Shown one piece after another: positions 1 through 8,606 of a stretch of DNA of 64,000 nucleotides. The translations under genes and the position numbers were made by a program. The notes below the pieces were generated by a model, which saw nothing but the letters and a program-made list of their open reading frames with translations, ran no database searches and had not been told where the DNA came from. The stretch lies in NCBI GenBank assembly GCA_027625095.1, contig JAQBXN010000027.1:1-64000 (forward strand), in the 5' to 3' direction. Origin of the DNA: Planctomycetota bacterium (GTDB lineage Bacteria > Planctomycetota > PUPC01 > JACPCR01). Position 1 is the stretch's first letter; each line of letters opens with the position of its first letter.

Positions 1-1
1 C

Positions 2-331
2 CGTCTGGCCGAGGCCGAGCCGCTCATTCGACGCGCCCTGGCCATTGATGAGCAGTCCTTCGGAGCCGAACACCCCAACGTCGCCATCCGCCTCAACGAT
101 CTGGCGCTGTTGCTCAAGGCCACGAACCGTCTGGCCGAGGCCGAGCCGCTCATGCGACGCGCAGTGGAAATCTTGCTGAAATTCACCCAAGCCACTGGCC
201 ACCAGCATCCACATCTGAACACAGGCTTAGGCAACTACGCCGAATTGCTTCAGGAGACCGGACTAAGTGAATCTGAAGTGGCCCGGCAGCTCAGCGATTT
301 GCGAGCGGAATACGGGGTGCCGCCGGAGTGA
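2..331 (+). CDS. TPR (kinesin-light-chain type) repeat protein, C-terminal part; 5' end outside window
   Basis: Open frame from the window edge; RLAEAEPLIRRALAIDEQSFGAEHPNVAIRLNDLALLLKATNRLAEAEPLMRRAVEI with 42-aa periodicity. Confidence 0.85.
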   Translation, partial: RLAEAEPLIRRALAIDEQSFGAEHPNVAIRLNDLALLLKATNRLAEAEPLMRRAVEILLKFTQATGHQHPHLNTGLGNYAELLQETGLSESEVARQLSDLRAEYGVPPE

Positions 332-587
332 GTCGGATTGGGAAGGGATTCGATCTGCGCTGACAAGGAAACGCGAAGACAAATGGACTTCCTTTCAGTC
401 TGGTCAATGCTTTTAAGTAGTAGCTCTGGCCTCCAGGCCGGAGTGTATTCCCCCGAGCCTGTCGGCTCGAAACGGACGCCGCCCTGGAAGGCAACGCTAC
501 GACGAACATGTATCCGTAACAGATAGTAATTAACTCGAACGGGCTTTTTCACAGGAAACCTCACGCGGCCTAACGGCCACAATCAAT

Positions 588-643
588 CCTGGGAACGGAG
601 GCGTCTCGCCTCCGCACGGAAGCGAGACGCTTCCGCTCCCAGG
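588..643. repeat. REP-like imperfect palindrome (26-nt arms, 4-nt loop)
   Basis: cctgggaacggaggcgtctcgcctcc / ggaagcgagacgcttccgctcccagg, 23/26 paired. Confidence 0.8.
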
Positions 644-1089
644 AAAGTTCGCCGCTTCACGCGGAGAAGTTACAAAGTGAGACTCCAAAGCATCATTCCC
701 ACAGTCAACTTCCTCTTTAATTCTCGTGTGCCTCAGCTCTGCCCCTGCGGCTTTCCCAACCTTCAGAAACGACTTCAAAACCCTCAAGTGCTTTCAGCTA
801 ACTTCCTGCCACAACACAACTTCGGCCTGCGGCTGACCCTCCAAACGTCACAGCAACTTCAAGCTCCTCCTGACGGCGTTCAGGCATCATTCACAAAACG
901 ATAATCAAGGCGTCTGCGAGAGCGTCCTGGCTGGACGCGAGCAGGCATATACATCTCGATACGGCGACAAAAAAGGTCGCCGGAAACACTGTGCTGGGGA
1001 ATTCTGAATCGGATCGGCATCAGACCGCTTCCGTATGCCTGGGTGGCTGCCCGGGTATCCCTTGTTTGGCTCAATGGGAACAAAAAACC

Positions 1090-3756
1090 ATGCGCAGTAT
1101 TTCCGTATTTTCGAGCAATATTTTTTCGAACGGCCTCAGCAACTCGAACGACCTCCAGCGGAATTTTCAGCTTTCCCGCTCAGAGGGAGGCCTGGCTGAT
1201 AACGACCTGGATCAGAAGGGGACAAATCAGCAACAGCAGGACACACTCGCTACCGTTACGTCAATCGTCGGTTCGGGTTACGGCACCTTAAATCTGGGCA
1301 ACGTCCCTAATCTGCACATCGTCACAAAGCAGGTCGCTGGAGACAGCACCACCAGCAACGCCCACAATCAGGAGCTCGGTCAGCGGGCGGTCGTCGACCG
1401 CAACAACACCGGCATCTCCTCACGTTCGCCATTCGCCAACAACTCCGGTCGGCAGAATCTGAACAGCGACCAGAACGCCAACGGCAACACTTTCAATCTC
1501 ACTCGCATCGGCGACATCAACGCCGGCAGCCCCACCGCAAACAACATTCTCCCAGGCGATGTTATCGCCATTACTGACCAGACCAGCGCTACCGCCACTA
1601 CCAACAACTTCGGCGGGCAGAGTGCTGACCAGGACGCGGAAGTGAAACCGCAATTCGCTCTGATCGAGCCGAACGATCCAGCGCTTAACAATCTCGACCA
1701 GAACGCCGTCGCCGGCAAGGCCACCAACTCCAACAACACAACTGTGATCGAAATCGGCCCCGGCGGTCGTCAAGACCCATTCAACGTTGGTGTCGGCCCA
1801 ACCTTTATGCAGGCCAGCCGCAGCTTTTCCGGAGCCCAGTCGAACAACTTCAACGGACAGGCTTTGGATCAGCGCGCTACGGCGAACTCCGGCTTCAGCA
1901 ATGAATTCGCACGCAACAACGCCAAGAGTGTCCAGAGCAATTTCTCCGACAATGGTTCACTCAATATCGTCGATACAACATTCGTCTCTAACCAGGCTGC
2001 TGATTTCGTTGGCAAGATGACCGACCACGCCAGCCGGGCGCAGGACACCAACGAACAACAGCAGCAGGGCAGCCAGTCTGCCGCAGCCTCCGCCCCCGGC
2101 AACAAGGCAAGCAACAACGGCATCGCCAATCAAGTCAACCTTCAGAGGGGGAGCGCTGTGATGACGGCAGGTATGTTCGTGGCTCAGGGTACGTCTGATC
2201 TTCTGAACATCAGCTCCGATGGACTCAGCTTTCTGAATACCCGTTCCATCGACGGTGCGACCAACAATTTCTTCGCCCCGACAACAGGCATGGCTGACAC
2301 CCAGCTTGGACGCGTCGGCCCCGCAGCCTACAGTGACCTCGTCGAAGAACCGGGCGGCACGTATCGCCCCAGCGCGCGCCTCATCAGCAACGTGATTCTG
2401 GCCCAGGAAGAGTCCATTCCCAACGCTCGCAATCTGTCCAATATGATCTGGCAATGGGGCCAGTTCCTCGACCACGATATCGACCTGACGCCAGGACACG
2501 AGCCCGCTGAACTTTTCCCGATTATTGTCCCGAACGGCGATGTTCACTTCGACCCGTTCAACGAGGGCGGAAAGATTATCCCGCTCACTCGCAGCACCTA
2601 CGATGAAAGCACTGGCACTGACCCGAGCAATCCTCGCCAGCAACTGAACAAGATCACCTCCTGGATCGATGCATCCAATGTCTACGGTTCAGACGAGGAG
2701 CGTTCCGATGCCCTTCGCACCTTTGACGGTGGCAAGCTCAAGGTGAGCGCAGGCAACCTGCTGCCATTCAACGAAGGGGGTCTCGACAATGCCGGCGGCC
2801 CTGGCGCCAACCTGTTCCTTGCCGGTGATGTTCGTGCAAATGAACAGACCGGGTTGACCGCTATACACACACTTTTTGTCCGGGAACACAACCGCCTCGC
2901 CGACGAGATTGCTGCTCAGCATCCAGCATTCAGCGACGAGCAGATTTATCAGAAGGCCAGAAAAATTGTGGGCGCTTACCTGCAGAACATCACTTACAGC
3001 GAGTTCCTGCCAGCCCTCCTCGGCGCTGATGCCCTCCCGGATTATCACGGTTACAACCCTGACCTCGACGGCGCTATCGTTAATGAGTTCAGCACCGCTC
3101 TTTACCGCCTCGGCCACAGCATGCTGACCAGCGAGCTCTTGCGCCTCGACGAGAACGGCAACGAGATCCCCGAAGGCAGCCTCGCGCTGCGTGACGCTTT
3201 CTTCAATCCTTCACGCATCATCGACGAAGGTGGCATCGACCCGGTCCTCCGTGGCCTCGTCGGGCAGCAGATGGAAGAAGTCGATACCAAATTGATTGAT
3301 GATGTCCGCAACTTCCTCTTTGGCCCTCCGGGGGCAGGCGGATTCGACCTCGGCGCCCTGAACATCCAGCGTGGACGTGACCACGGCTTGCCGGATTACA
3401 ACACCATGCGGGTGGCTTACGGACTCGCTCCGGTGAATTCCTTCAGCGATATCACGAGCGATTCCGAACTCGCCCAGAAGCTCGAAGAGACTTACGGTGA
3501 TGTCAGCAACATCGACCTTTGGGTGGGCGCTCTCGCCGAAGACCACGTCCCGGGCAGCTCACTTGGACAACTCCTTCAGGTTGCCATGATTGACCAGTTC
3601 GTCCGCCTCCGTGACGGTGACCGTTTCTACTTCGAGAACGACTCCAGTTTAACCGCCGCCGAGAAGAACATGATTCGCAACACCGACCTGTCCGACATCA
3701 TTCGCAACAACACCGATGCGGACAACATCCAGCAGAACGTCTTCTTCGTTCACTAA
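1090..3756 (+). CDS. Animal-type haem peroxidase family protein with Asn/Gln-rich repetitive N-terminus
   Basis: ORF 991-3756, likely ATG at 1090; RLISNVILAQEESIPNARNLSNMIWQWGQFLDHDIDLTP, LFVREHNRLADEIA and LNIQRGRDHGLPDYN are classic animal haem peroxidase motifs. Confidence 0.9.
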   Translation: MRSISVFSSNIFSNGLSNSNDLQRNFQLSRSEGGLADNDLDQKGTNQQQQDTLATVTSIVGSGYGTLNLGNVPNLHIVTKQVAGDSTTSNAHNQELGQRAVVDRNNTGISSRSPFANNSGRQNLNSDQNANGNTFNLTRIGDINAGSPTANNILPGDVIAITDQTSATATTNNFGGQSADQDAEVKPQFALIEPNDPALNNLDQNAVAGKATNSNNTTVIEIGPGGRQDPFNVGVGPTFMQASRSFSGAQSNNFNGQALDQRATANSGFSNEFARNNAKSVQSNFSDNGSLNIVDTTFVSNQAADFVGKMTDHASRAQDTNEQQQQGSQSAAASAPGNKASNNGIANQVNLQRGSAVMTAGMFVAQGTSDLLNISSDGLSFLNTRSIDGATNNFFAPTTGMADTQLGRVGPAAYSDLVEEPGGTYRPSARLISNVILAQEESIPNARNLSNMIWQWGQFLDHDIDLTPGHEPAELFPIIVPNGDVHFDPFNEGGKIIPLTRSTYDESTGTDPSNPRQQLNKITSWIDASNVYGSDEERSDALRTFDGGKLKVSAGNLLPFNEGGLDNAGGPGANLFLAGDVRANEQTGLTAIHTLFVREHNRLADEIAAQHPAFSDEQIYQKARKIVGAYLQNITYSEFLPALLGADALPDYHGYNPDLDGAIVNEFSTALYRLGHSMLTSELLRLDENGNEIPEGSLALRDAFFNPSRIIDEGGIDPVLRGLVGQQMEEVDTKLIDDVRNFLFGPPGAGGFDLGALNIQRGRDHGLPDYNTMRVAYGLAPVNSFSDITSDSELAQKLEETYGDVSNIDLWVGALAEDHVPGSSLGQLLQVAMIDQFVRLRDGDRFYFENDSSLTAAEKNMIRNTDLSDIIRNNTDADNIQQNVFFVH

Positions 3757-3810
3757 GAAAAAGTAGTCTGGGCGTTCAGCGACCAGATTTCAGAATCTCT
3801 CTCGCCCTAT

Positions 3811-3854
3811 AAAGCAGCGTTGGCGACCTCGGTCATCGACGCTGCTTTTTTTTT
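3811..3854 (+). terminator. Rho-independent terminator after peroxidase gene
   Basis: Perfect 10-bp inverted repeat aaagcagcgt/acgctgcttt followed by a T9 run. Confidence 0.85.
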
Positions 3855-4034
3855 GGATTGCCGTTCCGGTGTTTCGTCAGACCTTGACTCAAAGGCTTAG
3901 TGCCATTCCACAGTTTCGTATGAGCTTTTGTTGTTCTCACGAAAAATTACAAATTTAATGTCGCAACGAACCTTTTCCGAGTGATTTTGACAGGTTGGAA
4001 CTCACCTGTTTTTTCTCCACGGAAAGTAATCCGA

Positions 4035-5891
4035 ATGGCATCACCCAACCTGAATATCGCTGGCCCTCTTCGCAATCCCGAATACCGCAAAAAACTGCTG
4101 CGTCCAATATCCCTTTCCGAGACCAGCCTGGCGCGGCGCGATAACACAGATTTTATAGCGGTTCTGAAACAGGAATTCGGGATTGAAGAGCAGTCGCTGC
4201 AACTTGTCTTCGAAGTCTGCAAACTGTCAGGTGAAAAGCTCGGGGACGCGCTCGTTCGCATGGGCTACCTGTCCGATGATGATCGACAGTGTTGCCGGGC
4301 CCTCCAATGGGGGCTGCCCTTCGTGGACCTGGACGAATTCCCGCTCAAGCCCGTCCCGGCAGATGTAGTCCCATCAAAAACATTTGAACGATACCGCATC
4401 GCCCCTCTTTCATGGGATGGTAAGACCTTGACTGTGGCGATCTCTGACCCGCTCGACCTGCGGGCCGTGGATGACCTGCGGGCACTGTTCAGCGTGGAAG
4501 TCAATCCTGTGATCGCAACCGAAGAACAGATAACCCGTGTCATCGATGCCACCTGCAGTTCCCTGAATGATTCTCAAATCCCGGAGCTTGCGCTGGCGCC
4601 ACTTGACGACGAAGTGGTGATGCAGGACGCAGTCGACTGCATCAAATCCAATCTCGACCCGAAGGCTAGAGAAAGCAGGAACCAGTCGTATCAAATGTCA
4701 TCAGGGGAAGAAGAGGGGCCGGCAATCCGGCTGGTGAATTCCATCCTTGTCCGCGCGATTCGGGCGGACGCAAGCGACATTCACCTCCAACCAGAACCGG
4801 AAGCGATACGTGTACGACTTCGTGTGGACGGCATTCTGCGTGACGGCCCCAGGCTGCCTCCTGAAACCTTTCGGCCGCTTGTGGCCCGGCTGAAGGTCAT
4901 GGCGCAGATTGACCTTACCGAAACCCGCGCGCCTCAGGACGGCCGTATCAATCTTCGAATGGAGGGCAAGAGCTATCATCTCCGACTTTCGCTGGTGCCC
5001 ACGGTTACCGGCACGAGCGTGGTCATCCGAGTTGCTGCACAGTCGGAAGAGAAACTCAACCTGGAGCGAGTCGGCCTCGGCCCTCATGACTACAAGCGGT
5101 TCAAACAGGTGGTCGAGCGCCCACTCGGGCTGGTCTTGATTACCGGGCCGACCGGCTCAGGAAAATCCACCACTCTTTACGCCTCCCTGGGACACCTGAA
5201 CCAGGACGAGCGGAAAATTCTAACCATCGAAGATCCTGTGGAACGGCAGATATCCGGCATCACGCAGATGGAGGTGAACGAGAAAAATGGTATGGCCTTC
5301 GCCGACGGTCTTCGCAGTTCGCTGCGCCAAAATCCGGACGTCATCATGGTCGGCGAGATTCGCGATGCTGAAACGGCGATGATTGCGGTTCAGGCTTCGC
5401 TGACCGGTCATCTTGTTTTCAGTACGTTGCATACAAATGATGCTGCAAGCGCGGTTACACGCCTCGTCAACATGGGTATTGACCCATTCCTTGTCGCTTC
5501 AGCGCTGGGAGGCATTATGGCGCAGCGTCTGGTTCGGGTGCTCTGCACTGACTGCAAGAAATCTTACGAGGTCGACGGCTCCTCACTGGGTGACATGAAC
5601 GGGGGCGAATCGAACCTCCTTCTCTTTCGCAAGCAGGGCTGCGACAAATGTGGTCACTCAGGGTATGTCGGCCGTGAGCCGGTGTTCGAGCTCCTGCTCC
5701 ACAGTCCATCCATCGAACAGCTCATCCTTCGAAACGCGGCAGATACTGTGATTCGACAGAAGGCGATCGAAGAAGGCATGCGAACACTTCAACAGGAAAT
5801 CGCTCGTAAGGTTCGTGAAGGGCGGACATCCGTTGAAGAGGCGCTGAGGGTTGTGCAGTCACGCTTTGCCTATGTCAGTGGAAACGAATGA
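4035..5891 (+). CDS. GspE/PilB-type secretion/pilus assembly ATPase
   Basis: Walker A GPTGSGKSTTLYA, ASDIHLQPE, IMVGEIRDAETAMIAVQASLTGHLVFSTLHTNDA, C-terminal paired CxxC; ORF from 3981, ATG at 4035 likely. Confidence 0.9.
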   Translation: MASPNLNIAGPLRNPEYRKKLLRPISLSETSLARRDNTDFIAVLKQEFGIEEQSLQLVFEVCKLSGEKLGDALVRMGYLSDDDRQCCRALQWGLPFVDLDEFPLKPVPADVVPSKTFERYRIAPLSWDGKTLTVAISDPLDLRAVDDLRALFSVEVNPVIATEEQITRVIDATCSSLNDSQIPELALAPLDDEVVMQDAVDCIKSNLDPKARESRNQSYQMSSGEEEGPAIRLVNSILVRAIRADASDIHLQPEPEAIRVRLRVDGILRDGPRLPPETFRPLVARLKVMAQIDLTETRAPQDGRINLRMEGKSYHLRLSLVPTVTGTSVVIRVAAQSEEKLNLERVGLGPHDYKRFKQVVERPLGLVLITGPTGSGKSTTLYASLGHLNQDERKILTIEDPVERQISGITQMEVNEKNGMAFADGLRSSLRQNPDVIMVGEIRDAETAMIAVQASLTGHLVFSTLHTNDAASAVTRLVNMGIDPFLVASALGGIMAQRLVRVLCTDCKKSYEVDGSSLGDMNGGESNLLLFRKQGCDKCGHSGYVGREPVFELLLHSPSIEQLILRNAADTVIRQKAIEEGMRTLQQEIARKVREGRTSVEEALRVVQSRFAYVSGNE

Positions 5892-5993
5892 GTGACCAAT
5901 CTCGATGGAAGGCTGGAGCACGCGGGCAGAATTAGGAGTTATTGAAAACCGCTGCCCGGTTCCCTTCTCGGAGAAGTCCCCGTGCGCCTTCAT

Positions 5994-7634
5994 CTACATA
6001 CCCAGCTTGCCTGGATTCATGATCGATTCGGGATCCAGGCTCGCCTTCACTGCCCGGAGAACGTCCATCTCAAGGCGACCTGCCTGTTTTTTGAAGAACT
6101 CTGACTGATAACTTCCGATGCCGTGATGGTGGCTCAAAGCGGCGCCCTGTTTGATGAAGACATCCATCACTGCTTTCTGCGCATCCCGCCATTGTTGTAA
6201 TTTCTCATCAATCCTGGCGGGAGCGACGACTGTAATGTAAAGCGAAGCACCCTCCGGGTAGATGTGTGAGAGGTGGGCCAGAATCACCGGTTTGCGCCTT
6301 TCAAAAGTCAGAGCTGTATCCAGGGCCTCTTTTACTTCGCGATAGAGGATGAAGAGCTTGCCCCATGTCGCAGCCGTTTCAAAAGTGTCTACAAGAAGCC
6401 CATGCTGGATCAACGGGTCCCGCAGATACGGAAGCCTGAACCGGTCTTCGAACCAGCCTTCGCCGATCGCGGAATCCACGATGGTGGCTTTGGCGTTTCT
6501 CAGGCATTTGGTTGCAGCGAGGGATTCATGGCTCACCAGCTCGCTCTCTCCCTCGAAACCCAGAAGCAGAAGACACCCCTCTTTCCCGGTGATTCCCTTT
6601 GCGCGGAGATAAAGCCTGCTGATCATTGCGGCTGCGTGGCCGGTTACTCCCTTGCTGGGTTCAGAGCTTAACGCCCGAAGAAACTGCGTCTCGGGGGCAT
6701 CAGACAGCCGGATGGTCGCCGGGTGGAAGCCCCGCTGAATGATCTCGCGAACAGCCTCCATCCCGGCCTCGAATTCCGGGACAAGCGCCACAACCCAACT
6801 GCGCTCTTCAGGCACTCGGTGAATCCGAAGGGTCGCGTCACAAATGACGCCGAGGGTGCCCTCCGAACCGCAGAAGATCTGGTCCATGTCAGGCCCTGCA
6901 GACTCTGCCGGTACTGTCCTGGTCTCAATTCTGCCTGCTGGAGTCACTACCGTAAGTGAGACAACCAAATCTTCAATTTTGCCGTAACGAGTCGATTGCT
7001 GGCCCGCTGAACGCGCCGCAATCCATCCACCAACAGTTGAATATTCAAAAGACTGCGGAAAGTGGCCGAGCGTAAATCCCTGAGTGTTCAGTTCGCCTTC
7101 GAGTTTGGGCCCAAGGATTCCGGCCTCAACCCGAACCGTCTGCGCCTGCAGATCGATGTGTTGAACCTTGTTCATCCGAGCCATGCTGAGAGTGAGAGCC
7201 GGTCCAGCCGGATTGACCCCACCCACTACGGATGTGCCGCCTCCGAAGGGAATGATCTTTCTCTTCGATTGACTGGCCCACGCGATAATGCTTGAAACAT
7301 CCTCCGCTGTCCCCGGATAGAGGACGGCATCGCAGGCAAGAGAAAGTTCTCCGCTGCAGTATTCGATAATGTCGAGGTAGCTTTTGCCGAGCGAGTGACG
7401 CAGACGTTCATCATGTTCGTCTTTCACGTTCTCAATACCTATCAGTTCGCTTAATTGGCGTCGTTCCTCGTCTGTCATCTGCGACTTTGGAACTTTCACG
7501 AATTCAGGCCGCGGGTAGGGGAGGGCGTCTCCCGCTTTCCATTTCATCCTTTTCTCTAGAAGCTGAATCAGGCCGCCCGGCACCTCACGCTGTATGCCGG
7601 GGTCGCCCCACTGAATGGTCGGACTGTTACTCAT
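5994..7634 (-). CDS. FAD-linked oxidase, alkyldihydroxyacetonephosphate synthase-like
   Basis: PGTAEDVSSIIAWA...IIPFGGGTSVVGG; FTLGHFPQSFEYSTVGGWIAARSAGQQSTRYGKIEDLV resembles AGPS. Confidence 0.8.
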   Translation of the reverse strand: MSNSPTIQWGDPGIQREVPGGLIQLLEKRMKWKAGDALPYPRPEFVKVPKSQMTDEERRQLSELIGIENVKDEHDERLRHSLGKSYLDIIEYCSGELSLACDAVLYPGTAEDVSSIIAWASQSKRKIIPFGGGTSVVGGVNPAGPALTLSMARMNKVQHIDLQAQTVRVEAGILGPKLEGELNTQGFTLGHFPQSFEYSTVGGWIAARSAGQQSTRYGKIEDLVVSLTVVTPAGRIETRTVPAESAGPDMDQIFCGSEGTLGVICDATLRIHRVPEERSWVVALVPEFEAGMEAVREIIQRGFHPATIRLSDAPETQFLRALSSEPSKGVTGHAAAMISRLYLRAKGITGKEGCLLLLGFEGESELVSHESLAATKCLRNAKATIVDSAIGEGWFEDRFRLPYLRDPLIQHGLLVDTFETAATWGKLFILYREVKEALDTALTFERRKPVILAHLSHIYPEGASLYITVVAPARIDEKLQQWRDAQKAVMDVFIKQGAALSHHHGIGSYQSEFFKKQAGRLEMDVLRAVKASLDPESIMNPGKLGM

Positions 7635-8484
7635 CCGTTTGTATTTCCTTCATGGTCTCGCGCAGGACGTCCGGCCGATCCGTCATGACTCCATCGACGC
7701 CCATTTCGAATACCCGTTTCTGCTCTTCAGGATCATCCACAATAAACGTGAACACCTTTCTGCCTCGTGACTGGAGTTGCCTTACGAACGACTCGGTGAG
7801 GATTTCCTTTCCCCTGTCGAATTGAGGAATGGAGATCACATTATCCGCCAGCGGATACCAGCGAAGCAGCTTCAAGCGAAAGGAAATGTAGAGCCGCCTG
7901 AGCCCCGTTTCGGATGGAAAGGTCGCCAGCCTGTCGGCCACCCGGCGGATACGCCTTCCCACCACACCGCTGGCTGAGCCGATACAGGTTCTTTCTGCGA
8001 GACCCGCGTCACGAATCATCTTCATCACTTCTTCCTCGATGGATGGCTCATTCTGTTTCACATCAATGTGAAAAAGCTTGTCGGGGAATGAATGAAGTAC
8101 CTCGGCAAGCTTCGGGACTTTGTATCCCTGCCCCCGGTAAGGATACGAATTGCCCCCGTCAGGACTGAAGCTGAAGCCTGCATCCAATTGCCCCAATTCT
8201 TTGAACGAAAGCGACTGTATCGGGCCGTTCCCATTGGACGTGCGATCGACATTCGAATCGTGATGAACCACGATGACTCCGTCGGACGTGCTGCGGACAT
8301 CAAATTCCAGCATGTCCGTCTTGAAATCCTCCACGGCACGCTGAAAGGTGGGCATTGTATTTTCAGGGCCGTTGAGGGCGCCGCCTCGATGGGAAATGTG
8401 CAACGGCCGTTGGATATCGAGGATTGCTGAGCCTGAAGCCATCTGCCTCTTTATGTGGAACGTATTCTTAAACATGATTATCAC
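7627..8484 (-). CDS. Glycerophosphodiester phosphodiesterase family protein
   Basis: HISHRGGALNGPENTMPTFQRAVEDFKTDMLEFDVRSTSDGVIVVHHD; overlaps downstream gene by 8 nt. Confidence 0.9.
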   Translation of the reverse strand: MIIMFKNTFHIKRQMASGSAILDIQRPLHISHRGGALNGPENTMPTFQRAVEDFKTDMLEFDVRSTSDGVIVVHHDSNVDRTSNGNGPIQSLSFKELGQLDAGFSFSPDGGNSYPYRGQGYKVPKLAEVLHSFPDKLFHIDVKQNEPSIEEEVMKMIRDAGLAERTCIGSASGVVGRRIRRVADRLATFPSETGLRRLYISFRLKLLRWYPLADNVISIPQFDRGKEILTESFVRQLQSRGRKVFTFIVDDPEEQKRVFEMGVDGVMTDRPDVLRETMKEIQTDE

Positions 8485-8606
8485 TCCAGCGAGTCATCCC
8501 ATTCCATTCTTCAATTGTTTAATACTATCTGCATATGGGTTCAGTCCAAAGTTGACAAAGAACTTCAGGTTGTTGTTCGTTCCACCGAATTCGCATTACT
8601 GACGAC

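Noticed and set aside
1957-2643. 228-aa minus-strand ORF
   Set aside because: Antisense shadow of the haem peroxidase gene.
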